Below, one piece after another: positions 38,057 through 47,580 of a DNA stretch of 64,000 nucleotides; position 1 is the stretch's first letter; every line of letters begins with the position of its first letter. The translations under genes were made by a program, and so were the position numbers. The stretch comes from Parasphingorhabdus litoris DSM 22379. GTDB lineage: Bacteria; Pseudomonadota; Alphaproteobacteria; Sphingomonadales; Sphingomonadaceae. The DNA lies in assembly GCF_020906275.1 (NCBI RefSeq), contig NZ_CP086727.1, positions 186,001-250,000 of the forward strand, in the 5' to 3' direction. Under the pieces are notes generated by a model. The model was given only the letters and a program-made list of their open reading frames with translations, was not told the DNA's origin and did not search any database.

Positions 38057-39151
38057 ATGGGCAGATCAAAGTTTTTCAGCAAGCGTCGGCTATGGGGCCT
38101 GGCCATCGGAATCGGCGTTCTTGTCAGCGCCCTATGGCTGCTTCGCGCTGAAATAGGAGCCCGGCTATTTGCCAATGCCGTGGAAACCGCAGTTAACCGT
38201 GACGTTATAGGCGAATTGCCAGAAGGCATGCATCTGGCCCTGTGCGGAACCGGATCGCCCTTGCCGGATCCCAGCCGCGCCGGCCCCTGTTCCGCGGTGA
38301 TCGTCGACGGCAAGTTGTTCATCGTAGACATTGGCGGTGGAGCCGTGCGCCGACTGGGTGAAATGGGACTGAGCCCGGGCCGGATCGAAGCCTTGCTGCT
38401 GACCCATTTTCACAGCGATCATATTGACGGCATGGGTGAGCTGATGTTGCAGCGTTGGGCTGGCGGCGGCCGTGATGCGCCATTGCCGGTCATCGCGCCA
38501 GAGGGTGTGGCCGCGATCGTCGACGGGATAAATGCCGCCTATGCCGCTGACGCCCGCTACCGCGTGGCGCATCATGGCGAAGATATCATGCCGCCATCGG
38601 GTATTGGCGGGATTGCGCAGCCCTTTGCCTTGCCCACGGACAATGCTGAGCAGATTGTCTATGATCAGGATGGCCTGAAAATCACGGTCTTTGCGGTCAA
38701 TCACGAACCGGTTGTGCCAGCGGTCGGCTATCGGTTCGACTATAAAGGCCGGTCGATCGTGTTCAGCGGTGACACCACGCGAAGCGCCGCGGTCGAAAAG
38801 GCCTGCAACGGTTGCGACATATTGGTGCATGAAGTGCTGAATGCCGAGATGGTTTCGCTTACCGAAGCGGCGATGAAAAAAGCGAAAAGACCACGGCTTG
38901 AAAAGATCATGGCGGATATTCCCGATTATCACGCGACGCCTGCCGAGGTGGCGGAATCGGCTAAGGCTGCCAAAGCGAAAATGCTGGTCTTCTCCCACAT
39001 CGTTCCGGCGGTGCCGATCGGTCTTTTGGAACCTTATTATCTGAAAGACGTGACTGCAGACTTTCGCGGGAAAATAGTCATGGGCAAGGATGGTATGCTA
39101 TTCATTCTCCCTGCCAATAAGGATAATATCGAGCGGCGGGATTTGCTCTAG
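38057..39151 (+). CDS. Metallo-beta-lactamase-fold hydrolase, RNase Z-like
   Basis: 364 residues. An N-terminal membrane anchor (WGLAIGIGVLVSALWLL) makes this a periplasm-facing or membrane-bound enzyme. The metal motif THFHSDHIDG is complete and VFSGDTTRS and FSHIVP supply further ligands. The order resembles RNase Z/arylsulfatase-type MBL proteins, but the anchor argues against tRNA processing. It follows sdaA by 26 bp. Confidence 0.85.
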   Translation: MGRSKFFSKRRLWGLAIGIGVLVSALWLLRAEIGARLFANAVETAVNRDVIGELPEGMHLALCGTGSPLPDPSRAGPCSAVIVDGKLFIVDIGGGAVRRLGEMGLSPGRIEALLLTHFHSDHIDGMGELMLQRWAGGGRDAPLPVIAPEGVAAIVDGINAAYAADARYRVAHHGEDIMPPSGIGGIAQPFALPTDNAEQIVYDQDGLKITVFAVNHEPVVPAVGYRFDYKGRSIVFSGDTTRSAAVEKACNGCDILVHEVLNAEMVSLTEAAMKKAKRPRLEKIMADIPDYHATPAEVAESAKAAKAKMLVFSHIVPAVPIGLLEPYYLKDVTADFRGKIVMGKDGMLFILPANKDNIERRDLL

Positions 39152-39180
39152 ACTGCACCTGCGAAAAGGGGAGGCAGGCA

Positions 39181-40185
39181 ATGACGACAAACCGTTTCTG
39201 GCAATTGAACAAGCGTCCTGAGGGTGACGATGTCGCCAGCGCGCTGTCACTGGAGAGCGAAGAGATGCCGGAACTGGCCGAGGGGCAAGTGCTGGTTAAA
39301 GCTGCCTATCTTTCCATGGATGCTGGCACCCGCATGTGGATGATCGAGCGAGAGGATAGCTATCAGCCGCCGCTGGAATTGGGCACCAAGATGGTTGGCC
39401 TCGTGCTGGGCCATGTTGCTGCGTCGCGCCATGATGGATTTGCAGAGGGCGATCTCGTACGCGGTTTTGGCCAATGGGCCGAACATGCCGTGATCGAGCC
39501 GGAGCTTGCTGGGTTGGTGAAGGTTGATGCCAATATTGCCGATATCAAACAGCATTTTGGTGTGCTTGGCTTCAATGGCTGGACCGCGCTTTGGGGTTTG
39601 CAGGAGACGGCGGGTGTGCAGGCCGGGCATAATGTTCTGGTTTCGGCTGCTGCAGGGGCGACAGGCGTGCTGGCTTGTCAGATCGCGAAAATATTGGGTG
39701 CCAATGTCTATGGCCTGGCTGGCGGGCCGGACAAATGTCGCTGGCTGGAGGAAGAACTCGGGATCACTAAGGCGATCGATTACAAGAAGGATGACATCGC
39801 GGCAGAGCTGGCGAATGTCGAGGGCGGGATCAATGCCTATTTCGACAATGTAGGGGGGCCTATTCTCGACGAAGTGCTACCCAATATGGCGCTTTATGGC
39901 CGCGTCGCCCTATGTGGTTTGCTGGCCCAATATAAAGGAGACGGGCGCGGGCAGGGGCCGGAGCATTTCGACCAGATTCTGATGAAGCGACTGCGCGTCG
40001 AGGGCTTTTTCTCGCCCGATTTCATGGATCAGGGAGAGCGGTTGACCACGCATCTCAAGGACTGGCTGGAACAGGGACTAATCGACACGCCCTTTGATGT
40101 GACAGACGGAATAGAGAATGTCCTGACCGCCTATGACAAGCTGTTCACCGGCGGCAATATCGGCAAGGTTCTCGTTCGTATCTGA
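39181..40185 (+). CDS. NADP-dependent MDR oxidoreductase (zinc-independent)
   Basis: 334 residues. The Rossmann motif SAAAGATGVLACQIAKILGA, the YFDNVGGPILDEVL segment and the absence of zinc-binding Cys clusters match the prostaglandin/leukotriene reductase-like branch of MDR enzymes (YncB type), which reduce enones. It lies 29 bp after the MBL gene and may be cotranscribed with it. Confidence 0.87.
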   Translation: MTTNRFWQLNKRPEGDDVASALSLESEEMPELAEGQVLVKAAYLSMDAGTRMWMIEREDSYQPPLELGTKMVGLVLGHVAASRHDGFAEGDLVRGFGQWAEHAVIEPELAGLVKVDANIADIKQHFGVLGFNGWTALWGLQETAGVQAGHNVLVSAAAGATGVLACQIAKILGANVYGLAGGPDKCRWLEEELGITKAIDYKKDDIAAELANVEGGINAYFDNVGGPILDEVLPNMALYGRVALCGLLAQYKGDGRGQGPEHFDQILMKRLRVEGFFSPDFMDQGERLTTHLKDWLEQGLIDTPFDVTDGIENVLTAYDKLFTGGNIGKVLVRI

Positions 40186-40188
40186 GTG

Positions 40189-40638
40189 CTATTGCGCTTT
40201 CTGTTCCGGAAAATACCATACCCGGCGGATCAACCGATCTGCAATCTGGTAAACGGCCGTGGCGCTTTGTGCCTGGCGCTTCCCGTTGCTGCCCGGCCAA
40301 GATGCTGTTTCGATCACAGAGACATAGTCACCGTTGACCGACCAGCCGCCGAGGCTGCTGCTGATCCGGGTCGGACTTTTGAAAAAAAATTCCATCTCGC
40401 TGACCATCCGCTGCTTTCCGTCAGTCGTGACCTCGGACTGGTCTCCGCGGATCGTGATCCATTGAATGTCGGGATGCATTAGTGCAGCCATGGCATTTAC
40501 GTCTCTGGCATTAAAAGCCGCTGTATATTTTTCGACTAGTATTTGATGGTCAGATGTCGGCGCGGGCGACTGCGCGGGAGGCTGTGCGGCGACCGAAACC
40601 GGCAGCAGCAGGAGTATGATCATCAATAACTTTTGCAT
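40189..40638 (-). CDS. Exported NTF2/SnoaL-like protein
   Basis: 149 residues from the ATG at 40638, preceded by GGGGGAG. A signal peptide (LLMIILLLLPVSVAAQ) is followed by a SnoaL-like cone fold: YTAAFNARDVNAMAALMHPD then IQWITIRGD. Proteins like this bind small ligands; nothing points to a particular one. It is convergent with the MDR gene, 3 bp apart. Confidence 0.75.
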   Translation of the reverse strand: MQKLLMIILLLLPVSVAAQPPAQSPAPTSDHQILVEKYTAAFNARDVNAMAALMHPDIQWITIRGDQSEVTTDGKQRMVSEMEFFFKSPTRISSSLGGWSVNGDYVSVIETASWPGSNGKRQAQSATAVYQIADRLIRRVWYFPEQKAQ

Positions 40639-40689
40639 TCTATTCTCCCCCAAGCGGCACTTTGATACTCGGTAGAACTGGAGATTCTG

Positions 40690-41835
40690 TCAAGTTACAG
40701 GCTTCAGCCACAAACCCAGGAGCGAGAATCCTATGATAAGGATTGCGAAGACAAGCGATATCGAGACAATCGCATCCCAACCGCCCCAGGCATAAGCAGC
40801 AGTACCAAGCCAGCTCGACAGGCCACCGCCAACAAACATGATGACGATGTAGATGGTCATCAAACGGGTGCGGATTTCGGGCTCGCGGCCAAAAAGGATC
40901 GTACGATTGGCAACGTCCATTGATGCGCCGCCAAAATTGCTGAACAGGATCGGCAGGATCAATATCCACAGGCTTTGGCCAGCGAATATCAGCAGCACCG
41001 CCCCGATTAGCTGGGCGATGGCAAAGAGCATACGGGCTTTTTCAGGCCCGATCCGGTCTGCCAACCGGCCGGACCATGGGGCGATAAACACATTGGTGCC
41101 CGCGAGCAGCGCAAGATAGCCGACGACATCGACACCATAGCCCATTTGCGGGCTGGTGATATGCAGGCCAATGCCGAGCCATAAGGCGAGGAAAAATCCG
41201 AAAGACAAAGCCTGTAGTAGTCCCGCGAGCAGCACGTCCGGCATGGTTTTGATGATCGGCCAGAGTGACGCGATTAGTGCGCCATAGCTTTCCTGAGGCT
41301 CGCTTTCATCGCGCAGCTTTTCGTCCTTCTCCATGATCCAGGGCAATATGACGAGCAGCGTCAACGTCAGTGCCGTTCCAACCCAATAAGCCGATCGCCA
41401 GCCAAAATAATGTCCCAAAACACCCGCGCCAAAGCGGCTGCCGAGCAAGCCGACAGTAATCCCGGCTGTCAATATGCCGGTAACATGGCCGATCCGATCT
41501 GGCCGCACCCGTTTTGTGACATAGGCGGGCAACAAATAGGGGGTGATTGTCGCAAAGCCGAGCAATGAGGATGCAGCGACAAACAAACGGAAATCCTGTG
41601 CTGTGGCCATGGCGAGCAGGGCCAGAAACTGACCCGCGACAAAGGTGGTAACGAGCTTGCGGTTGTTGATCCTGTCACCAAGAGGCAAAAGCAGCAATAT
41701 GCCAAATGCCAGCGCGACCTGGTTCAATGCTGGAACTAATCCGAGAAGGGTTCCACTGACACCAAAATCTGCCCCGACCGGTGCAATCAGCGGATGAATA
41801 TAATAGCCGTTCGCCACGGCCACGGCACAGGCCAT
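40690..41835 (-). CDS. MFS transporter; N-terminus uncertain
   Basis: 381 residues from the ATG at 41835, with about 12 membrane segments. PLGDRINNRKLV is the conserved loop 2-3 motif and GRLADRIGPEKAR the loop 8-9 repeat. Coding sense continues upstream in frame (APRRISEAKLFLFS before the Met) back to a stop near 41925, without an ATG, GTG or TTG. Thus either the first helix starts short, a rare start is used, or the 5' end is damaged. Substrate unknown. Confidence 0.82.
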   Translation of the reverse strand: MACAVAVANGYYIHPLIAPVGADFGVSGTLLGLVPALNQVALAFGILLLLPLGDRINNRKLVTTFVAGQFLALLAMATAQDFRLFVAASSLLGFATITPYLLPAYVTKRVRPDRIGHVTGILTAGITVGLLGSRFGAGVLGHYFGWRSAYWVGTALTLTLLVILPWIMEKDEKLRDESEPQESYGALIASLWPIIKTMPDVLLAGLLQALSFGFFLALWLGIGLHITSPQMGYGVDVVGYLALLAGTNVFIAPWSGRLADRIGPEKARMLFAIAQLIGAVLLIFAGQSLWILILPILFSNFGGASMDVANRTILFGREPEIRTRLMTIYIVIMFVGGGLSSWLGTAAYAWGGWDAIVSISLVFAILIIGFSLLGLWLKPVT

Positions 41836-41988
41836 GGAAAAGAGAAACAGCTTGGCTTCACTAATCCGGCGCGGTGCGGTTTTGGCAGATGAGGTGGCGG
41901 CGTCGGTCAGTCTATCGGCTTTCTATCATGAGCAGTCAGGGGCCTGCACTGCCCATGAAGAAAGCGGAGCCCCAAGTCCTCTGTTTGT

Positions 41989-42684
41989 TTAGCTAGCGTC
42001 GATCACTTTTTGCAACTCTTTCAAGACGTCGCCATAGTTGCGATCGTTCAGTAGCTGCACCAGCTTGGGATCGGCGACGGCGGGATTGCCGCTGTTAAAT
42101 GGCGGATCGGGATCATATTCGAGCCCCAGTTGCACCGCCTCGGCAAATTGCTGTCCGGCAATTTCGGCGATCACGGTCAGCGCAAAATCAATGCCTGATG
42201 TGACACCGCCAGCCGTGATCACATTGCCGTCCTTGACGACACGCGCCGGTTCATAAGTCGCGCCGAATTTTTCGAGCAACGACGTATAGGCCCAATGGCT
42301 GGTCGCGCGCTTGCCTTCCAGCAAGCCAGCTGCGCCCAAGGCGAGCGAACCGGTGCAAACCGAGGTGATATATTGTGCTTTCGATGCCTGATCGCGCAAA
42401 AATTGCAACGTCTCTTCATCCTGCATCACATCCCGCGTGCCAAAACCGCCAGGGACGCAGAGCAGGTCAGCCGGTGGACAATCGGCCAGGCTGGTGCTGG
42501 GCAGCATCGCGAAGCCGCTGTCAGTCTGTATCGGTTGCACGGCTTTGGCGGCAGTATGCACAACAGCACCCGGCATACGTGCCAGAAACTGTGCCGGTCC
42601 GGTAAAATCCAGCTGCGTGATACCGTCAAATAACAGGAAGACGATGTGGAAAGGGGCGGGTTCGTTTTCATGCGTGTCGGTCAT
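41989..42684 (-). CDS. DJ-1/PfpI-family protein, isonitrile hydratase-like
   Basis: 231 residues from the ATG at 42684, with AAGGAG 8-9 nt upstream; another ATG 6 nt earlier is too close to it. FDGITQLDFTGP at the N-terminus and the nucleophile Cys in SVCTGSLALGAAGLLEGKRA followed by TSHW match the InhA/ThiJ group that lacks an AraC domain. The biological substrate is unknown. Confidence 0.85.
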   Translation of the reverse strand: MTDTHENEPAPFHIVFLLFDGITQLDFTGPAQFLARMPGAVVHTAAKAVQPIQTDSGFAMLPSTSLADCPPADLLCVPGGFGTRDVMQDEETLQFLRDQASKAQYITSVCTGSLALGAAGLLEGKRATSHWAYTSLLEKFGATYEPARVVKDGNVITAGGVTSGIDFALTVIAEIAGQQFAEAVQLGLEYDPDPPFNSGNPAVADPKLVQLLNDRNYGDVLKELQKVIDAS

Positions 42685-42734
42685 GCGCATATCTCCTTCG
42701 GTTCAAGAAATGCCCAGGCGCGCGACTGAAAACT

Positions 42735-42750
42735 GCATTGTTCACAATGC
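42735..42750. promoter_or_regulatory. Inverted repeat upstream of the PfpI gene
   Basis: GCATTGT and ACAATGC with a 2-bp centre form a perfect dyad about 50 bp upstream of the PfpI start, a plausible operator. Confidence 0.4.
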
Positions 42751-42852
42751 GTCCGCTCCCCGGTGGTAATCCACCCGATCTCGCCAGTTGCGGACTTGGC
42801 AATATTATCATTCCTGTTCGCATAGCAAAAGAGTGGAATGGCTTTGTGCCGC

Positions 42853-44106
42853 CTATTCGGTGCGTAATGCCTCTATCGGGGACAGGCGGGAGGCGCGGAT
42901 GGCTGGATAGCCGCCAAATAGCAAGCCGATAAACGCGGAGAAGATAATTGCGCCGACGCCGACGCCGACACCAATGGGCACCGGGAAATCAGCATAAGCG
43001 GTCAGCGCCGCGCCGCCTGCTATAGCCAGGATCAATCCCATTGCGCCGCCGATGACGCAGAGCACTGCCGCCTCAACCAGAAACTGGTTACGGATATCGC
43101 TGCGTTTGGCACCAAGAGCCATCCGCAGGCCGATCTCGCGGGTGCGCTCGGTGACGCTGACCAACATGATATTCATGATTCCGATCCCACCAACAAGCAG
43201 CGAGATTGAAGCAATGGCGACAAGCACGATTTGGAAAATACTGGTGACTTGGGCTGATTCTTTCATAAATTCTTCGGTCGTGCGGATTGTGAACGGATTG
43301 ATATCCTTGCCCCGCACGCGGTATCTTTCGCGCAGCAATTTCGTCATTTCGCGCTTGGCCTCGGGCAGCGATACGCCATCTTCAAAGCCGACAAACAGAA
43401 CCTGCAGATCGTCTGGTCCGGCAAGTGTATCGCCGGAAAACCGCTGCCGCATGGTGCTAATTGGCATCAGAGCAATATCATCATTGTCATTGCCAAAACT
43501 GGAGCCTTTGGACTCGGTTACGCCGACCACCTTGAACGGTGCGCGGTTAATGCGCAGGGTCTCGCCGATGGGATCAAAATCGCCGAACAGTTTCCGCGCG
43601 ACAGTGGGGCCAAGCACCACGACGCGGGCGGCGGAACGAACGTCGGCTTCGCTAATAAAGCGCCCTGATGCCGCGACAAGATTAGAAACCTTGCCATAAC
43701 CTGGTGTGACGCCGATGGCGTTGGTCGATGCATTGCGGCCTGCGGCAATCAGTTGGATGTTGGACCGCAGTTGCGGAGCAATGTCGGTGATCCCGTTGAT
43801 TTGCTTTTCTATGGCCCGCGCATCGCGCATCGTGAGCCGTCCACGATCAAAGGAACGCCGCCCGCCTTCACCTGTATCGGGTTGAGGAAAGATAAGAGCC
43901 ATGTTCGATCCGAGTGCATTGATCGATTGCATTACCGACACCTGCGCACCCGAGCCGACGGCGACGGCCAGTGTCACGGCGAACACCCCGATCATGACGC
44001 CGAGTGTCGTCAGTATCGATCGCATCAAATTGGTCCGCAACGCCGTCATCGCAATCGCCACGTTGACGATCCAGCCCGAAGCCTGTTGTGCGATATTGCC
44101 GATCAT
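42853..44106 (-). CDS. MacB-type ABC permease
   Basis: 417 residues. One N-terminal helix (LGVMIGVFAVTLAVAVGSGA), a large periplasmic domain and three C-terminal helices are visible, with SVTERTREIGLRMALGAKRS as the FtsX/MacB signature. Unlike E. coli MacB the ATPase is a separate protein encoded just upstream (4-bp overlap). With the adaptor it should form a tripartite export pump for peptides or macrolide-like compounds; no outer-membrane factor gene is nearby. Confidence 0.9.
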   Translation of the reverse strand: MIGNIAQQASGWIVNVAIAMTALRTNLMRSILTTLGVMIGVFAVTLAVAVGSGAQVSVMQSINALGSNMALIFPQPDTGEGGRRSFDRGRLTMRDARAIEKQINGITDIAPQLRSNIQLIAAGRNASTNAIGVTPGYGKVSNLVAASGRFISEADVRSAARVVVLGPTVARKLFGDFDPIGETLRINRAPFKVVGVTESKGSSFGNDNDDIALMPISTMRQRFSGDTLAGPDDLQVLFVGFEDGVSLPEAKREMTKLLRERYRVRGKDINPFTIRTTEEFMKESAQVTSIFQIVLVAIASISLLVGGIGIMNIMLVSVTERTREIGLRMALGAKRSDIRNQFLVEAAVLCVIGGAMGLILAIAGGAALTAYADFPVPIGVGVGVGAIIFSAFIGLLFGGYPAIRASRLSPIEALRTE

Positions 44107-44807
44107 GCTTTCGCCTTCCGGCGTTTCTGGACCTTGATATCCTCGATCACCTTGCCATCGCGAAACTCGATCCGGCGCTTCGCATGATCGGCAATGTCCG
44201 CTTCATGGGTGACGACGATGATCGTGATGCCCTGATCATTCAAGCTCTGAAAAATCTGCATGATGTCTTCAGATGTTTTGCTATCGAGCGCGCCAGTTGG
44301 TTCATCGGCCAGCAAAATGACGGGTTCGGTTACCAGCGCCCGCGCGATTGCGACCCTTTGCTGTTGCCCGCCTGACAATTTGGCGGGGCTATGATCGAGC
44401 CGGTCGCCAAGGTCCATTGCCTCAAGCTTCGCCTTTGCCTTGGCCCGGCGTTCTTCACTGCCCAGCCCCGCATAGATGAGCGGCACCGCGACATTGTCGA
44501 GAGCAGTGGTCCGGGCGAGCAGATTAAACTGCTGAAAGACAAAGCCGATTTTCTGATTGCGGAGCGCGGCGAGTTCATCGCCATCCCGATCACCAGTGGC
44601 AACGCCATCGATCCTGACAATGCCGGATGTGGGCACGTCCAGACATCCGATCATGTTCATGAAAGTGGATTTTCCCGAACCACTGGCACCCATGATGGCG
44701 ACATATTCGCCGCGGTCGATGGACAGGGACACACCATCAACGGCCCGGACTGTTTCGCCGCCCAGCTCATATTTTTTGACCAGATCCTGCGTTTCAACAA
44801 GGGCCAT
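44103..44807 (-). CDS. ABC transporter ATPase (MacB/LolD type)
   Basis: 234 residues. Walker A is GASGSGKST, the signature LSGGQQQRVAIARALV, Walker B VILLADEPTGALD, and the H-loop VVTHEADIA. The LolD/MacB subgroup works on the periplasm without pumping through the membrane. It starts 3 bp after the adaptor stop and overlaps the permease. Confidence 0.94.
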   Translation of the reverse strand: MALVETQDLVKKYELGGETVRAVDGVSLSIDRGEYVAIMGASGSGKSTFMNMIGCLDVPTSGIVRIDGVATGDRDGDELAALRNQKIGFVFQQFNLLARTTALDNVAVPLIYAGLGSEERRAKAKAKLEAMDLGDRLDHSPAKLSGGQQQRVAIARALVTEPVILLADEPTGALDSKTSEDIMQIFQSLNDQGITIIVVTHEADIADHAKRRIEFRDGKVIEDIKVQKRRKAKA

Positions 44808-44810
44808 TAT

Positions 44811-46103
44811 CTAGGTGTTCCCGCGGGCAAACTCGTCCTCTTCTTCGTCATCGTCATTTTCGAGATTTCTGGAGCGGACGAGGACTTTCTCTTTTTCCTC
44901 GACACCCTTGATAATTTCGACAAAATCTTCTCCAGCAAGGCCTATGGTTACTGTGCGCCTGGTCGGCTCGTAAGGATCATCGCCAGCGATCCAGATTTGC
45001 GCGGTGCGGGCCTTTTTCTGCTTTTCCTCGTCAGAATTGCCAGATTGCTCTTGCTGATCCTTGTCCTCGTCTGGCCGGTCGCTCTTGCGCGGGCGAAAGC
45101 GGATGGCCGGTGCCGGAACACGCAATACATTCGTTTTGGTACCAGTTACAATTTCGACATTGGCGGTCATGCCGGTAAGCAATTTGCCTTCCTTATTGTC
45201 GACGTCGAGAATGACAAGATAACTCACCACATTCTGCTCTTCGGTTGCTGATTTGCGGATCTGTCCGACCTTGGCGACAAATGTGTCGTCGGGATAGCTA
45301 TCGACGGTAAAGCGTACCAGCTGATCCACCCGGACCTGCCCGATATCGGCTTCATCGACTGAGGCTTCGACCTGCATGCGACTGGTGTCGGCGGCAATCT
45401 CAAACAGGTTAGGTGTTTGAAAGCTTGCAGCGACTGTGGTGCCCGGTTCGACCAGTTTGTTGATCACCACTCCGCTGGTCGGTGCCAATATGCGTGTGCG
45501 GTTAAGGTCAAGCTGAGCGGAGGATAGTTCCGCCTCGCTTTGGGCAATTTGTGCTCGTCCGCTTTGCGCTTGTGCCCGTGCCGTGCTTAGCGCGGCTCGG
45601 GCATTGGCGAGCGCATTGCGTGCCTGGTCAATGCCGGCCTTGGATACAAAGCCCTTGTCGGCCAATTGTTTTTGGCGTTCGAACTCGCGGCTCTGGACCT
45701 CAAAATCGGTTTGCGCGCGGATGATTGATGCTTCGGCTTGCGCCAGCGTGGCCTGCGCAGAGGCGACTTGCGCACGCGCCTGCGTGACGCGGGCCTGGAT
45801 TCGCGTAGGATCGATTCTGGCCAGTACTTGACCGGCAGTGACTGGCGAATTGAAATCGACATAGACATCCGTCACTTGCCCGGAAATTTCTGATCCCACG
45901 TTGATCGTATTGAGCGCTCGCAATTTTCCGCTGGCTGAAACCACCCGGGCCACACTGCCCCGAGACACGGGTTCGGCAACATATTCATAGGATTGCGCAG
46001 CAGGGACGATGAGCTTGTAAAGCAGGGCGATTACGACAAGTGCGATGAAGCCCGAGATGACGGGGTGGAGACGGATCCACGCCAGAGACCGTGTAATAAT
46101 CAA
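44811..46103 (-). CDS. MacA-like periplasmic adaptor (membrane fusion protein)
   Basis: 430 residues from a TTG at 46103 preceded by AGGGGAAAG. An N-terminal membrane anchor (VISGFIALVVIALLYKLIVP), a split lipoyl domain, a long coiled coil rich in Ala and Gln (QVASAQATLAQAEASIIRAQ) and beta-barrel domains fit MacA. A charged insert (~345-370: RPDEDKDQQEQSGNSDEEKQ) and an acidic tail (ENDDDEEEDEFA) are unusual. Confidence 0.9.
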   Translation of the reverse strand: MIITRSLAWIRLHPVISGFIALVVIALLYKLIVPAAQSYEYVAEPVSRGSVARVVSASGKLRALNTINVGSEISGQVTDVYVDFNSPVTAGQVLARIDPTRIQARVTQARAQVASAQATLAQAEASIIRAQTDFEVQSREFERQKQLADKGFVSKAGIDQARNALANARAALSTARAQAQSGRAQIAQSEAELSSAQLDLNRTRILAPTSGVVINKLVEPGTTVAASFQTPNLFEIAADTSRMQVEASVDEADIGQVRVDQLVRFTVDSYPDDTFVAKVGQIRKSATEEQNVVSYLVILDVDNKEGKLLTGMTANVEIVTGTKTNVLRVPAPAIRFRPRKSDRPDEDKDQQEQSGNSDEEKQKKARTAQIWIAGDDPYEPTRRTVTIGLAGEDFVEIIKGVEEKEKVLVRSRNLENDDDEEEDEFARGNT

Positions 46104-46206
46104 CTTTCCCCTGTCTTATCTATATAGGGCAGTATGACAGGCGTCTGGCATATAGGCAATATGGGCACGCGATAATTATCCATCGCCTGAGCCAATAGCG
46201 AACATC

Positions 46207-47394
46207 CTAACCTGCCGTCACATCATGACCATAAAGCCATGCCATCTGGGCGTCGAACGCTTCCTGGCCTGGCATTTTGTCGGCCAGCCACATTGATCCA
46301 TAAGTGCTGAGCTTGCCGCTCGCTGTGCGCTGATGAAAAATCTCCATATTGCGCCGCGCGGCTTTTTGCACGGTCGCCGTTCGGTCCCGCCGTGCATTGA
46401 AAAACTGATGCAGGGCAGTTTCATGATTATCGTGCTCGGTCAAATTGCGCGCCAGCACATAGCCATCTTCCATCGCTTGCACCGCTCCCTGCGCCATGAA
46501 CGGCAGCATCGGATGGGCAGCATCACCGACTAAGACCGCTCTGCCATCGACCCATTGGTCCAGCGGATCGCGATCAAACAGGGCCCAGCGATAATGCTGA
46601 TCCGCCTGTTCCAGCAAAGTCGTGATGGTTGGATGCCAATCTGCAAAATCCGCCATCGCTTGTTCGCGCGTCCCCTGTTCGGTCCAGCTTTCTTGATGCC
46701 AGTCATCTCGTTCCACCACGCCAACTAGATTCGCAAGCGCGCCGCCGCGGAGCAAATAGGTGACGGCATGCTTGCCGTCGCCGAGCCAGACACTCGCAAC
46801 CGGCAAGGGCATGTTACGGTCAAGTTTGGCAACCGGCACCACGGCGCGCCAAGCCACATTGCCGGTAAAGCGCGGATTTTCTGGTCCCAGCATCTGCGTG
46901 CGTATGATTGATTTTATTCCATCTGCGCCGACTATGATATCGCCTTCGACGGTTGTGTTGTCGTCTAGTTTTGCCCAGGCTTTTTGATCATCTTGACCAT
47001 AGCCGGTAACCGTGGTCCCCAACCGCACCGAGCCAGGGCAGCGTGCATCCAACATATCTGCCATGACCGACACAAGATCAGCGCGATGAACATGGAGATA
47101 TGGTGCGCCCCATTTCTTTTCGAGGCGCTCGCCCATATCTTGAGTCATGATGACCCGGCCGGATTGTCCCATCCGAAATTGGGTCGCACGGGGTATAAAA
47201 CTGGTTGATGCAATCGGTTTGTCAATTTCCAGCGCGCGCAGCACTTGCATTCCGTTAGGACTGATCTGAATACCCGCGCCGACTTCTTCTAGTTGGGAAG
47301 CCTGTTCCAATATCTCGACGTCCCAGCCGAAATGGTTGAAACATAGCGCTGCGTTTAGCCCCCCAATCCCGCCACCAACGATGACTGCTTTCAT
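46207..47394 (-). CDS. FAD-dependent monooxygenase, aromatic hydroxylase type
   Basis: 395 residues. The FAD-binding motif VIVGGGIGGLNAALC, the DG motif IIVGADGIKSIIR and the GDAAHPMLPFMAQGA motif define a group A flavin monooxygenase of the salicylate or 3-hydroxybenzoate 6-hydroxylase type. No ring-cleavage genes are nearby, so the substrate is open. Confidence 0.87.
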   Translation of the reverse strand: MKAVIVGGGIGGLNAALCFNHFGWDVEILEQASQLEEVGAGIQISPNGMQVLRALEIDKPIASTSFIPRATQFRMGQSGRVIMTQDMGERLEKKWGAPYLHVHRADLVSVMADMLDARCPGSVRLGTTVTGYGQDDQKAWAKLDDNTTVEGDIIVGADGIKSIIRTQMLGPENPRFTGNVAWRAVVPVAKLDRNMPLPVASVWLGDGKHAVTYLLRGGALANLVGVVERDDWHQESWTEQGTREQAMADFADWHPTITTLLEQADQHYRWALFDRDPLDQWVDGRAVLVGDAAHPMLPFMAQGAVQAMEDGYVLARNLTEHDNHETALHQFFNARRDRTATVQKAARRNMEIFHQRTASGKLSTYGSMWLADKMPGQEAFDAQMAWLYGHDVTAG

Positions 47395-47531
47395 GATTTT
47401 GTCGCCGGTTGGAAGTTTAAGCGCTGAATGCTGAGTAATGGCATGAAATGGGGCGTATCAGAGATTGAGGTTATTGAAAATCCAATCTGGTGCTGAGAAG
47501 CGATTGCCAGCGGCGCGAGCTTGCAAAAAGA

Positions 47532-47560
47532 AGGCCGCAAAAAATGCGGCCTTTCTGACT
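47532..47560 (-). terminator. Intrinsic terminator after the TonB-dependent receptor
   Basis: On the minus strand AGGCCGCA and TGCGGCCT pair around a T-rich loop, and a T-rich tract (TTCTTTTT) follows. It lies 29 bp after the receptor stop. Confidence 0.85.
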
Positions 47561-47580
47561 ATATATGCTGTTTCTGATGT

